A stretch of DNA of 64,000 nt from Phorcus lineatus (GCA_921293015.1 OV121088.1:6447882-6511881), one strand, 5' to 3'; shown: positions 48,001 through 59,465, counted from the stretch's first letter. A program made the numbers and translations. Notes: generated by a model not told the origin, from the sequence alone.

Positions 48001-51000
48001 TGATGGCATTTCCACAAGAGCAACTTTTTATTTACGACTTTATAAACGTACTGTTATGAGTATGCAAACACGTAAAGAATGTGTTTTAAGGCGTATCTTA
48101 ATTGTTTGAGGAAGTTCATGTTTGTTTCTACATCACGCTCCCTCTGACGACAGGCTGTCACTTCCTAAGGGTTAATAAGATAGGGCAATGTTAAATGTAG
48201 GTCATTACCTTTTCAGAGAAAACATCTGTACTGTTAGCTATTCAAATGCAAATTAGGTAATGTCAGATACGTGTTTAAAGACGCGAGCCATAAATGGATT
48301 TTGACATTTAGGAGTTAATTGCGAATATTTTTTCCATTAAAGATGAACAATTATGTCCTCATGTTAATTTTTCATTGTTACTTCCCTATATGATAATATA
48401 CATGTTAATTAACATTACGCTCTTTATCATATACTATAAATTTATTTATTTATTTATTCATTTCCATGATAATGTTTGAGAAACGTTTGATAAACAAAAT
48501 AAGAAACATTATGTCAATACAAATCTCTGAAACAATATTGTAACTAAATAAGGTTGAACAGGTTTTTTTATCCATATTAAACGATTTTCTCTTTATATCA
48601 ATGTGAAAAAAAAGTGCCGAAACACAAGCTCATCTTTGTTATTTAAATTGTTTATATGAATAATGCTACAATAGTTTTTTAATGTAAATAGATAAAATAT
48701 CAAAATACCTTTTCAAAAGCAGATATTTCAGTTCTTACATCGTATATTAATTGACATTTTGATGACATAAATGTCAATAAACATTCAATTTCGATATTAT
48801 TTTCTATAAGTTTTATGTGAAAACTTTTAATAAAAATATGTAGTCAATTTTTCTCTACAGAATTATATCTGACTAAAATGAAAATTATATTGCTATTTTG
48901 AAAGCAAATCATTCCCCTTTTTTTACCATATTTTACGTGTAATTTCTTTTTACATTTTTCAAAATTGTATTAGGGATATTGGAGGTATATATCAATTATA
49001 TATCTCAATGTAGTAAAGCCATCTTAATTGATTCTAAATACATGTACTATCTTATGCAATTTTATGTTGAATCTGTGTAATTATATAAGTTTATAAATTA
49101 TATTTCAATTAATTACCTTAACATTCGTCCTGACTAATTCGTCTCCTATACGTTCATGAACATAAAACATCAGATTTTGGAATTATTAAATACATCATTA
49201 CTCTATGAGACAGGACATTGCTATATGAGTGAAAAATGTTTTTTTAATATTTGAAATTAACCAAATCGCTGAATGTTTATTTCAATAAAACACCTTGTCG
49301 TTTATAACATGATTTCTGTAATTTAAATGGTAGTTACATGAACATTAGGAGAAAAGATATATTCTATACACAATTACAATTTTTTAATAAGTGCATTACG
49401 AATGTTACTTTCTTTTTAATATTCAGGTTACTATACATTTACTACAAGAAATGTGTTTAAAAGATTCTAATTTGTCCGTCTAGACCATCAATTGATGAGT
49501 AGCCTTACTTTAATTTTTTGTTGTTGTGAAAATAATTAAGAATTTTGAAATGTTTGTACGTCAAGCAATGATTTATGGATATTTCATATATGACTTTTGT
49601 TAAAAGCCAGAATCTTCCAGTAACGATTAATTGATAAGCATAGAGAAACTGATGTCAAACAAATTTCAACTTATGTAAACAGGTTTTTGTCTTAAATAAG
49701 GATATTTAGTTTGCATATTTACTTTTTACATTTAAACGTTCATCTATTTTTCCGTTCAAACCAAATTAAATGATCCGTATATTTGTTCTACAATCTCATT
49801 GATATTCAAAATTCAAAAAGATATTTTTGATTAATTCATGTAATTTTGTTTTTCATAATCCAGTCGAAAGAATAATAAGCATTTCTATTATCAATTATAT
49901 TATTTCATTTCTTCATTCTTAAAATCAAACTTTTTACACAAATTGTACATCATGTTATATTCTAAATTTCTTTTGAATTTTCGCTTTATACATGTACATT
50001 TGTTAACTTACTAATTATCCCCGTTACAAATCGTGTCCGGCTCTTAATTTTGTAATTGCAGATTTTCAGCATAAATTTGGAATATTTAAAATCCTATCCG
50101 GCGCACAACGTCTTAACTAATCATCTAAGTTTGATCAAATTTGGTACTGTTTTACATAATTACATCATGTCTCATGATTAACAATTTTTTAGTATCGACT
50201 CAAGTCTGGCTCATAACTTCAAAAGTATTAATCTGGGTTTTTGTGGTATAAAGATTCATAATTACATAAAGGTAAATCATGATTAATGCTTCTGGGTAAT
50301 TCCATTTTAAATCGACCAAAATCTGAGGATTCCCCCAGTTGATGTCATGGATTTTAGAATTTTTAGTTTTAATAGATGGTACTCTATCTTCATTGAAGGG
50401 GAAAGTAGGAATTTTGCTTATACTCAAAATAATTTGTGATTGGCATTGTGTTTTAGGACATAGTTGTCTATCAAATGTGTTGGTTTTGAGATAAACCCCT
50501 AGTATATTTCGTTGTCTCTTACAATTACACATTTTGACTTTGATATTTACAATTTCTGTGTCAAATTGACATTAGAATGACTGATCCAATAATATAATAT
50601 TTTATTGAAGAAACCTGTATTTATATGGTATAATGACAAGACAAAAAACCTCAAATTTCTTTGCAAAATTTAGAATTTCTGTTGTTTTGGTCATTTTCTC
50701 TTTCCTTATTTTCGAAATGTAAGGTTTGTGATGCAACGTTCCTTCTATGATTAGTCTCCCCGGGGTATCAAGAGGTGGATGCTAGAAATTAGTGACAATT
50801 TGTGTTGTTGTCTTGTCACAATGGCTTACTTTATGTACCTACTGTTTAGAAAAATGTAAAAAATGCCCCTATTTTAAAGCTGCCTGTAGAAAAAGGCGCA
50901 CCAGCTAGAGGCTTCATTTTTGGCACATTTGTAGATTATTGTCTATTTTATAAAATATCAAAATTTGGCAGAGGTAAAATTTTCTGTTCATCTTCTGTAG

Positions 51001-54000
51001 GTGATTAAATAAAGCAACCCTCAGATCATTTTACGGACGCTTCACATTGGTTGCATTGTCCATGTTTGAGAAATTTTGAATGTTGTTGTGAAGTGATTTC
51101 ATGATAACTTACTTGATTTAAAATCCAATTGGATATCAACTAACCATATAAAATGTCCTGAAGCAAATTAATTACTTCCGAAATGCTTCGAAGCAAACTC
51201 TTTAAATTTTTGGCAAATTGACTTGTGGCTCTCGGGAGAAAGCTTGAAGTATCTCAGGCTGATGTCAACGTCAACTTTGGAGATGACATGATCAAAAGGC
51301 GGTGTCACCTTTGCCTTTCGTCTTGGAGTCTTGAACGTTTGGGGCTCGATTCTACTTGGAATCAGAATATCAATGATCATGTCCTCGTTGTCTTCATCTA
51401 CGGATATGACATTTCCAATTGTCCAATCATGATCGATCACGAGAGCAACGTAAGTTCCTGGTGTTATCTTAGTTTTCCTTACTTCTTTCTTTCTAAACGT
51501 TACTAGTGTCGATTCAGTGCTCTGTGACACACGTTTAATGGCCAGTTCTGTTGCACCTATCGGAATGAACGCATGGTGGCTTCTTGTCCCTGGAACTGTT
51601 GAGCATGATTAAAAGCGCAAGTCTTGGTTTTCAGTTTCTAACTCAATCTCTTCCTTTGAAACGAACAATATTTTTGTAGCAGGAATGGAAATCACTCCCC
51701 AATCAAACAGCTGCTGTGGCGTTGTAATTTGGTTTTGGAGAGGTGCTTGAAGACTTGCTTTTGCTGCAAGTCTTTTAATTGTCCCTCCTATTCCGTCACA
51801 AGCATTTTTGCCATGGCTTGTTGCAAAAAAATGCCACTCTGCTTTGAGTCCGAAATCTGCTTCATGAAAACAGAGATTGACAAAGTTTTTGTAATTTTTA
51901 TATTGACTTGCTGCTCCATCACTGAAGTACATGATCTTTCTGATCCCCGGAAGGCAAGTTTTCACGTGATGTAAGACATGTTTCAGAAACACGTGAACCG
52001 TCACACAGTCATGCTTCAAATGGTCACTGATGACTGCTACACTCAAATGCTTCAGTTCGTCATTTTGTCTATGGTATACGACTACTGGGTGAACAGTTGC
52101 TTGGGAATTGTCCCAGTGGAAACCCTGGACTGCGTCTTGTACAACAAAAGAATAATTTTCCGCAAAGTCCAGAAGAAATATTGCAGTATCGTCATCCAAT
52201 TGATCTTTGAGCCTCGCCATGAAGGCTGACTGAGATTTTGCAGTGAAATGATGAACTGTCAAATCATCAATCTTTCGTAAGAGGACATCAAGGAAAAATC
52301 TAGACCTCTTTCCTCGAGATGTGACTGGATAACACTTTTCAGTGCATTAATACCAGGACAGTTATCACAACGGTACAACATGCATTCTTGTGCCTGGGTG
52401 TTGCGTACAACCTTCTGTAGAAGTTCCTGAATATTTAAATTCAACCCTGGCAATGCAGCAAGCATCAGTTTGACATTTTGATGTATCTGACATACACACA
52501 CTGAATGTGTACCAGGAGCTCCAGAAGAAATACACAATTTCGGTCTCAGTTCACAAAACTTTGAAAATGAAATTTTGTAGAGATTGCTCGTCTCTTCTTT
52601 AAAAGAAACATAGAGTTCTTTAAGATTTCCTAAGAGTAATCTTTTCTGTTTGTGAACCTTTTCACCATTAATGCGAACACTAACAAACTCCTTCATACCT
52701 GGACACATTCGAGAAATGTTGTCATTTTCAAAATACTGTTGAACTCTCGATAAAACGTCTTGAGGAAGAGGGTGGCCAATGTAGGATCTGGGACTTGCCA
52801 TAAATCCACATTGTTTCCTGAGAGCTCTGCTTAACCATATATCTGGTTGTACCAAATTCATTCATAGTTTGTTCTATTGTCCAACATGAAGGAAGCATTG
52901 TTAGAATTTGCATTTTGACAGATCGTGAAGATGATTTAAATTTTGTTTTCATTTCTGTTATCAGTTCATTGAAATCTCTGCATTTTGGACATTTGGTTGA
53001 AGATGGATAGAGTTCTGATGGGTTCATATCAAATGTTTTTGCAACTTTGGTGACAACTGCTGATTCTACTTGGGCAACTTTCCGTTTGAAATATGTCTCA
53101 CGATCTCTTTTACTGATTGTCTGTGGATGAAAAGGGGTCAATCCTTCAGCAGTCAATCCAGGATTGAAGGGTTCCAGTTGCTCACTGAGCTCTGTAACAT
53201 TCTGCTCAACTTCGTAGTTTGGCTCAAGATCGGTCACCTCTGATTGTTTTCGACCAAGTTCGATATAACACGAGGGACACAACTTCTGGCCAGGTTTAAC
53301 CCTCTTAGAAGCAAGATCATTAATGGCCGTTGCTTTATCAGGCAAAACAACTTTCAGACCCTTTTTGCGAACGGTGTTCAAATGCTTTTCGAATGGGTCC
53401 ACACAGGATGTTTGGTAAAGAGAATACTTCTCCAGGAAGTATGTATGATGATGAAAACATACAGTATCTGTGTCAGTGTTGTTCACCATATCTGCACGAG
53501 CACACAGTAGACTGCGTTCATTTTCTGTAAGATTACCAATTGTCAATAAACCTGTTCGTTTTGTGTATGCACTTTTATGACAATCTGTTTTGGTTAAGTA
53601 ACCAATTGAACATCTCTTCAACGCCATATTTTGAAACACAGAAATGTGATACAAAGAAACTATAGTGATAATCAAAGTGATTTGTTAATATTGATTAGTA
53701 TCCATTGCAACTTACTGATCACAACCATCCCGGCTTAAAAATAAACTTCTTAATCAATGAACTATAGATTGATACCCAGCATCCGTTTAATCAATTGTCA
53801 ATTATTAACTAACCTGTCAAACTAACAAGTTAACAAAACAACGAGACACTGGCAACAAGCGACTGAAGTGAATAGGAAGTGATAAAAGAAAGGTATGTTA
53901 TTCTCCCGATCCGTGTCAGAGTACTAGAAAAGAACCACACCACAGTGCCTCGTATGTCTTTCATTTGTGCAATTTTGTTTTCCGCGAAGCAGGTTACGTT

Positions 54001-57000
54001 TGGGTACATTTTCTACTTGTCAGTCAGGAAATTGATGATCACCTAACATGACAGAAGCAATGTATTTTGAAATATGTAGTTGACAGAAACATTCACTCGA
54101 ACGTACCTTCCTTCGCAGAAATTGTTTGCCTATTGTCTCGTTAAAAGGTGAGTGAGTCGGGGTTTAACTGCTTTGAGAATATTTCATTTTTTAAGCACGC
54201 AAATGTTATCATCCAAAGGAGGGTGAAGGAATGGAAAGCAAACGGAAAAGACGGAAAGAAAGATTAAATTGTATTGTTTGCATCCTACAACGAAGGAACA
54301 ATACAAAATGAAGCACCCTTAAAATCCCTATTTGATTTTTAACGGGCTATATCTTTTAACATTTATTTCTTGAAAACAGGAAATTTTACCCTCGGGATTT
54401 TTTTATATGTTAGAGCTAATATAATGAGGAATAAACTAAAAATTTCATGACTGTGTGAGGTGCGCCTTTTTGCACAGAGACAATTGAATATAGTAAAATT
54501 TCAGTGTTTTGCTGAGGGTGGGTATATTTAAATTCACTCAAACTAAATACGGATGGATGAAAGAGTATAGGAATTATGGAATGGGCTGTCTGATTGTTAC
54601 TTTCAACCTTCATACACGTTAATATCACTCAAGCCCTCACATCTTGTTGATATATCTTAAAGAAAAGGGGCCATTTTCTGAAATTGCTTGAAATTTGACC
54701 CAATATGTAATATGCAAAATATACAAATTTCTTAAATGTCTGAAAACCATATGTGTACGCCGCTACAGTATTATATCTACAACACATTGACAAAAAAAAT
54801 AACTTACAGAAGTAAACAAAATAAATTTTTGTGAACAGTTTTATGAAAGTGGTGTATTGGCGAGAATTGCATTGTGTGTCACAAATTTAGTCCCCTTACG
54901 GCAAAACCAATGCAAACTGAAAATATTTTGTATTGTTTTTGTAATGTCCTGTATATGTACTCTGTTTGGTGTGAAAACGAAAAAAATCGGTGACATCAAC
55001 TGGGAGGCTTTGGTCGAATCGACATGGAATGACCCTTCTGACAAAATGTTTGTGAAATTTTGCACTATTTGGTGTGGAATGTCTGTTACAAAGTTTTTAC
55101 AAGTCATGTTGTTTCATCAAAGTTGGTATGAGATTCAAAATACGTGAAAGTGTTTTAGGGGAAAAAATCAAAATATATGGGAGAAATAGCACGTAGCGAG
55201 TCACGGATCATAAATAGTTTTGCATATTAAAGGTCAAATTCATCACAGAGATCAAGAAATACAGGAAAGTTTATTTGAAAAAAAAATCTTTTTATGATGT
55301 TAATGTTTGGTCTCCGAAATAATAACAAATGAGTTTGTCAAAAATATGTTGATTACAATTTGGTTTTAATTGAACAGTTTCCTTCAATTATTCTTTACAA
55401 CACTGTACATGACATATAATTGAAAGAAGTGATATCAAGGATTAATTAATTTTAATACAGTCATAGACAATTTGTCATTGATATAATATACCTTCGAAAC
55501 ATTGTGCAAGTTGCAGGGGATATAGCTCGACCATGTCAGTTACATGTTATCATTTTTAAGAGCTAAGTATAATATTAACTTATTAGTGTACCTTCTACTA
55601 GTGTCTTCAATACACACATCAAACATATTTTTAATTGCATAAAAATCTACATGTATTTCCATTTTTGGATATATTAAAAATATCTTAATGCATCATTTTA
55701 AATCTAGTTGGGTTGTTTTTTTAAACCTTTAAAAAAATTTAATCTTATATGAAATTGGTCATAGTTGACGTCTTTCCTTTTACCACTTGTTTTTTTCCAC
55801 TGACTTTACAGACGTAATTGTTTGGAATTATTAAACAAGCCTTCTCAATGTTTTTTAGATATTTTATTGATAAGCCAATTAGCATGCTGTTGGATTTAAA
55901 AAAAATATTTCATAACGTGGAAAGAATTTCGCTGCGTTAAGATAAAGTTTCCTTATTTTTTAGATCTACATTAATTGTTATCTATACATAATAATTAACA
56001 GTCCTGAGAAAAATTATTTTTACTTTTAGAACTAGAATATTAAGAATGAAAATGACGAAGTAACTAAACTGAGTTGAGCTCAAATTAGTGATATTTATCA
56101 TGTCTACCTTTAAAATTTCAACATAATGATGTTAACTCCGAGAGTAAATTTTGCACAAAAAATAACGTGTTTGCTTAACATGCATTTTTTTAAATTTCCG
56201 GACTAGGCTTCCTTTTTGAGAAAAGCAAATTCTTACTCTATCTGTTTTAACGCAACTATCCCTATCTTAGTACGAGATTATTTCAATTTATATTGCTGCA
56301 AAACTATATGATTGTAAAATTTTCTTTTCACATAGCACAAATTGGTGCAAATGCGGGGCGATGCTTTACTACTGAAAATTGTATATAAACAATATACTTA
56401 TGTGTATTGTTCACACACAAATATTATTTAGTATTCATCCATTTTACATTAAAATATGTTTTATCTATTTACGGATCATGATGTATCTTACCCTTTTCTT
56501 AGACACACATTTTTTACATCATCGTTGTTTTTCGGTAAATGATAGAGCACCTATCTTGTTGTATAATAAACTTGAAAACGTATCATATGTAAAACATATG
56601 TTAGCATATTATTCATTATGCTTATAACATAAGCATAACATTCATCGTGTCCATAGCTAGTATGATAAATTGAGTGAGTGAACTAGTTATTGTACATGCC
56701 TTTTGGGCAATATTCCCGCAAATATCGACGTCTATAACACGTTGAGACCAAACTATAGCCATTGCAAATATTGCTTACAATACTCAATCATTACAGAATC
56801 CCGCATACATTACCATACATTATTATTTAACAATAAAAATGCAACGAAAAATATGCTACAACTTTGGATTACACTCGAGTGTAGTGCAGGAATGTGGTCA
56901 TCTTAGTATTGAATAACGCTTTATTTATTGAATAATATTCTCAAAATAGATAAAAACATGGAAACCTACCTTACGCAACATTCTTTCAACGAAATTGGGT

Positions 57001-57089
57001 CACTCACCTTCGTGTGTGGCAACACCCTGTGTAGGAGCAAAGCAGGCCAAAAGAAATAGAAGCCACGCTATTAAAAGCCGAGCTATCAT
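42042..57089 (-). CDS. Secreted chitin-binding and laminin-G domain protein, 8 exons, 396 aa
   Basis: Exons read 57089-57008, 47322-47143, 46656-46483, 45497-45330, 44955-44591, 43879-43786, 43240-43158 and 42086-42042. All junctions are GT..AG and the phases agree (1,1,1,1,0,1,0), giving 1191 nt. Residues 1-22 are a signal peptide. There are two peritrophin-A (ChtBD2) domains with six Cys each (30, 48, 54, 64, 77, 85 and 90, 105, 111, 121, 134, 140). Next is a four-Cys segment (147-187) with 'WSLMTCPDDLVYSPEICRC', then a laminin-G/concanavalin-like domain (about 203-396) ending 'NFIGEFDDLLFYRC'. This order matches the C-terminal half of molluscan Pif/BMSP shell-matrix proteins, which in addition carry a von Willebrand A domain; none is visible here. 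Expected role: an extracellular chitin-associated matrix protein, for example in shell. Intron 1 is about 9.7 kb and holds a transposon. Confidence 0.87.
42432..43087. repeat. 30-bp minisatellite, about 22 copies, in the last intron
   Basis: Unit gagggataaagtcagtatat + gattactaac. The common variants are 'aaatcagtatacgattacacac' and 'gattactgac', and variant types cluster in pairs. Because 30 is a multiple of three and the minus strand has no stop in one frame, it creates a 220-codon ORF of decapeptides (SLVSNHILTL). It lies between exons 8 and 7, so this ORF is not taken as a gene. Confidence 0.95.
43158..43240 (-). CDS. Chitin-binding/LamG gene, exon 7
   Basis: An 83-base exon between ttttttcgcag and GAT|GTGAGT. 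It encodes 'MYIRPITCPLAIGMGNG' and 'LDNFIGEFDD', the 'pl.iG.g...F.G.iDd' block near the end of LamG domains. Confidence 0.85.
43577..43646. repeat. Imperfect hairpin in intron
   Basis: 'ggctatagctctattgcct' and, inverted, 'aggcaatagcgctaatcc' surround about 33 bases that contain a second 'tggcaata'. It may be a small foldback element. Confidence 0.4.
43786..43879 (-). CDS. Chitin-binding/LamG gene, exon 6
   Basis: A 94-base exon between ctcttgtag and C|GTAAGT. It encodes 'DIYKETTVQLSRSESVIQF' and 'LVDGREANPIYT', a LamG strand pair of the 'v.l.....l.lyvDG' type. Phase 0 in, phase 1 out. Confidence 0.83.
44591..44955 (-). CDS. Chitin-binding/LamG gene, exon 5 (LamG core)
   Basis: The largest exon, 365 bases. 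It opens the LamG domain ('CVNDFFFDYNG') and carries 'GRDKAIFNGGGSLEIPSL', 'FALSYKFRL', 'RMALVGNGCNGTKGTL' and 'VVLEVVAT'. The acceptor is ttttaaag; the donor chosen is GTG|GTGGGT because it alone keeps frame with exon 6. Read-through meets a stop two codons into the intron. Confidence 0.85.
45330..45497 (-). CDS. Chitin-binding/LamG gene, exon 4 (Cys-rich linker)
   Basis: A 168-base exon between ttttatttcag and A|GTGAGC. It carries four Cys, including 'MTCPDDLVYSPEICRCTY', a short chitin-binding-like or linker motif before LamG. The open frame continues about 95 bases past the donor, but only the GTGAGC donor gives a phase compatible with exon 5. Confidence 0.8.
46320..46408. repeat. Two ~45-bp direct copies in intron
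   Basis: 'tttggttccaaagaatattg' ... 'gtcacattgaaa' occurs twice in tandem. Confidence 0.75.
46483..46656 (-). CDS. Chitin-binding/LamG gene, exon 3 (ChtBD2 no. 2)
   Basis: A 174-base exon encoding one complete peritrophin-A domain: 'DPCKPFPDGFLYRDIDSC', 'HYYKCLGG', 'AKCPAGEAFD', 'SKCVPSRDC'. It is flanked by ttgattccag and G|GTAGGA. Both ends are in phase 1, so the domain is a symmetrical, shufflable exon. Confidence 0.92.
47143..47322 (-). CDS. Chitin-binding/LamG gene, exon 2 (ChtBD2 no. 1)
   Basis: A 180-base, phase 1-1 exon with a full six-Cys peritrophin-A domain: 'YGYYPVPNTCNMFVLC', 'QYCPSGTFWSTVINSC', 'VTCPY'. The acceptor aaatgttacag is weak in pyrimidines. The donor is G|GTGAGC. 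Aromatic residues at the usual chitin-contact positions are retained. Confidence 0.9.
47323..50199. other. Distal part of intron 1, very AT-rich
   Basis: Searched for von Willebrand A or further chitin-binding exons and found none. No repeat family recognised. Confidence 0.45.
50200..50990. repeat. Left long inverted repeat of the intronic transposon
   Basis: Matches 54420-55145 in inverted orientation with substantial divergence. The ORF at 50200-50532 (minus) lies wholly inside this repeat and is non-coding, as is its counterpart on the right. Confidence 0.6.
51168..53627 (-). pseudogene. DDE-like transposase pseudogene, unclassified family
   Basis: ATG at 53625-53627 opens about 300 codons with a Cys/His zinc-binding region ('CARADM', 'CFHHHTYF', 'TSCVDPFEKHL', 'KLCPSCYIEL') and a CxxC ('KCPKC'). 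A frameshift near 52815 leads to 'RMCPGMKEFVSV', 'KRLLLGNLKELY', 'FSKFCELRPK' and 'GTHSVCVCQIHQNVKLM'. A second shift near 52262, with loss of about 25 residues, leads to 'FLLDFAENYSFVVQDAVQG', 'IMYFSDGAASQYKN', 'EWHFFATSHGKNACDGIGG' and 'TIKRLA', an RNase-H-like DDE core (candidate Asp residues in DFAENY and FSDGA). After an in-frame TAA (51609) a small barrel-like C-terminal domain follows ('PGTYVALVIDHDWTIGNV'). I recall similar proteins as multicopy unnamed genes in cnidarians and molluscs, but cannot assign a superfamily. Confidence 0.72.
54420..55145. repeat. Right long inverted repeat of the intronic transposon
   Basis: The inverted partner of 50200-50990. Best-preserved shared words are 'gacatcaactggg' and 'ggtgcgccttttt'. 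ORFs on either strand here (54857-55147, 54841-55107) are repeat artefacts. Confidence 0.6.
55150..57007. other. Proximal part of intron 1
   Basis: AT-rich, with no exon or element recognised. Confidence 0.45.
57008..57089 (-). CDS. Chitin-binding/LamG gene, exon 1 (signal peptide)
   Basis: ATG at 57087-57089. It encodes 'MIARLLIAWLLFLLACFA' followed by 'PTQGVATHE', a classic secretion signal, then a G|GTGAGT donor in phase 1. The phase fits exon 2 exactly. The link across 9.7 kb is an inference from phase, strand and the absence of any other candidate; RNA evidence would settle it. Confidence 0.75.
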
Positions 57090-58055
57090 ATTGGCATACC
57101 TTAGGGAAAGTTTAACAAATGCATTATATACATTTCTGTGACGCTGTACAACACTGTAAAATTTCAAATATATTATCACTCATCTGTCATGGGTACCCAG
57201 CAGCCAAAGAGGAGACTGAATCTGTCAGGCGGAGGTTAAGTAACCCTTTCACCTTTCTTAGTACTTGCTACAAAGATTTTCACACCTTTACGATTACGAA
57301 TGTCATCTGTCACTTCCCTCTATTTCATCGTTCCATTTAAACCATCGCCCTAACCACGAACAGTAATGTTCTTGTTGAAACATTATTTATTATGGCACAG
57401 CCTTTATAACAGGTTATTCCACTGACACTTCCTAACTAGTAACGCATGTACGCTTATCCTTTCTACATTAACTTCTCACCAACAAAAAATACTATGTCTG
57501 TTGTACTCGTCAGATAATTAAGGCATAAAGTATTGTTGATTCAAATATTTTAACTTAATTTCTTATTTGGTTATGTCAACATTAAAAACTCTGCTCATCA
57601 CCATATATTTACCTCTCTTGATTTTGTACGTATTTTCTAAATCTTAGAATCGGTACCTTTTTGGTATGTCTTTAAATATATGATTATGTTGTATCAATAT
57701 GCAGAAACATACTACAAATATAATATTGTTTATTATCTTTGCAGTATCTATTGTGTACAAAAGAGATATAAAAATACCGAAGCTAGGAAGCTAATGAAAA
57801 TTGTGCTTTACAAAAACTTAGTCGTAGGATTGTCCCTTCTTCTTACCTTGTGTTGATTCCAAGTCTACGCTGTGTGATATGCACACGTTCTTAGCTTTTT
57901 AGAGTCCTGTACGTCTTAATGTTTACCACAGAAAACATACTATATCAGTAAAGCAGTTTATCCTTTTTACTAATATTTATGGTGAATATTCCTAAAAAAA
58001 TGAATGAAAAACGAGTTTGTCTTATTTATATATACGTGAAAGATACTTCAGTGTA
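57090..58055. other. 5' flank of the chitin-binding/LamG gene
   Basis: Should include the promoter and any 5' UTR exon. I see no convincing TATA box at a fixed distance. The ORF at 57119-57340 (plus) has no features. Confidence 0.4.
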
Positions 58056-58059
58056 TTTG

Positions 58060-58295
58060 ATAATGAGGCTATAATACTTAAGTGAAAAACCGTTGCGCGT
58101 CAAAATATTTTGCAGTTGTGAGGTTACAATGTTAGTTCCAGCAAGAGTGACAGAAGATTTTAGCTAACGTGAAAAAGCATCATAAATGAAGACTTTGATG
58201 AACAGAATACTATACTTTTATCCATTAAATGCGTTCTTTATTAAACTCGTTAATGACTTTGTTTCAAGTCGCTTTTATTCTTTTCGTTTTATTTC
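58060..58295. repeat. Decayed copy of the TGACGTCA-bearing MITE
   Basis: 'aaaaccgttgcgcgtcaaaa' ... 'ttttgcagttgtgaggttac' + 'aatgttag' parallels 'aaaaccgctgcacgtatgac' ... 'attgtgcggttgtgacgtca' + 'caatgttgg' in 17150-17215. It is followed by 'attaaactcgttaatgac' and 'caagtcgcttttatt', like the element's 'gtttaactcgcttt' end. The CRE-like sites themselves are mutated here. Confidence 0.5.
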
Positions 58296-58299
58296 AAAC

Positions 58300-59260
58300 T
58301 TGATACAAGGATGAACTGTATGACACATTGAGCCTCCGGTATTTTGTCGTTCTTTTCTGAAGATAAATACCAATAAAGAAGCAACAACTCTCATCTTCAG
58401 TAAAACGTAATCTCACTCGTTCCGTGTTTTTTTTTATTATCTCAGTACAGCTCTCCAGGGCACGAGGTTTGTGAATAATATTTTGTCATTTAGGTTCTTT
58501 GCAGTGATGCGATAATGCATTGAACTCGTTCATGTCATAGATATCATTTATATGGATAAATTGATACAAATAAAATTGGAAAAGTTGACAAAAGAACATC
58601 ATTACAAAATTTCGCCCCATGCATATCGGGTGAAGGCATTGATCAATTAAGATTAACGTCTGATGTTTTCTATGAAGACATTTTTTTTCACGATCAAGAT
58701 TAAAAGATTATTGAGGTTCATTGTTAATAACTTTTTCAAACTCGTAGAAGATTTATCTATACAGATCAAATTTAAGATTTTATGAAATGTTAACAACTTA
58801 ATGTTCGGTCTGGAAATTATTTTTCATTTCATGTCGCCTGTATACAAGATCTGGTGTTGAATGAACCGTAGATAGCAAATGAATCAATGTAATGAATGTG
58901 TGATAATCTTGCAAAATATAATATATATAACAGATTAGGAATTAAATGAGCCAAAAGAGTAATACTGAAATCAATCAACATGTTTGACCCTATTGGCGAC
59001 ATGAGGGTTAAAAATTGGGCGACTTATGACAATAAGTTTGTAGTGTGCTCGTAGTGTTTATATGGAAAATCATTTAAATGTTTTGAATATACACTTTTTT
59101 GTTTGAAAACATGAATATTCTTTAAAATGTGTCCTAAAGACGATATTTTTTATTCATCAGGTGGAAGTTAACAATAACGGTCTTTTTGCGTATATATATA
59201 AAAGCCAACCAATTGTTCACATTTACAAGCATTGTTTATAATATCTATCAAACTGTATTT
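58300..59260. other. Non-coding stretch
   Basis: No exon or repeat recognised. Confidence 0.4.
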
Positions 59261-59264
59261 AAAT

Positions 59265-59465
59265 CTAAACACAAGGTGGATAGTCAAAAGTTATCATTTT
59301 TCAAATCTATACACACGCTGAAAAGTAAAAAGTTATCATTTTTTTAAACTAAACACAAGGTGAATAGTCAAAAGTTATCATTTTTCAAATCTAAACACAA
59401 GGTGAATAGTCAAAAGTTATCATTTTTTTAAACTAAACACAAGGTTAATAGTCAAAAGTTATCAT
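59265..59465. repeat. 42-bp tandem repeat, 5 copies
   Basis: Unit ctaaacacaaggtgaatagt + caaaagttatcatttttcaaat. Copies alternate between 'tttttcaaat' and 'ttttttaaa' at the junction. Confidence 0.9.

Larger units (their letters stand above)
50200..55145 (-). mobile_element. ~4.9-kb DNA transposon with long inverted repeats, in intron 1
   Basis: A broken transposase (51168-53627) sits between two long, diverged inverted repeats. Read inward from both sides: 'gacatcaactggg' followed by 'tttggtcga' and 'atggaat.accc' (left arm about 50250-50345, right arm about 54992-55035), 'aaaac.aaaaa' and 'caatgc.aa' further in, and 'ggtgcgccttttt' (left about 50890-50905, right about 54458-54470). The repeats therefore extend roughly 700 bp on each side. 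Exact ends and target duplication are not resolved. Confidence 0.68.

Noticed and set aside
54841-55147. ORFs on both strands near 55 kb, and 50200-50532
   Set aside because: They lie inside the two arms of a long inverted repeat and are not conserved as protein between the arms.
47323-57007. A hidden von Willebrand A domain between exons 1 and 2
   Set aside because: I looked for a DxSxS-type motif and a long open frame on the minus strand and saw none; only the transposase frames are present.
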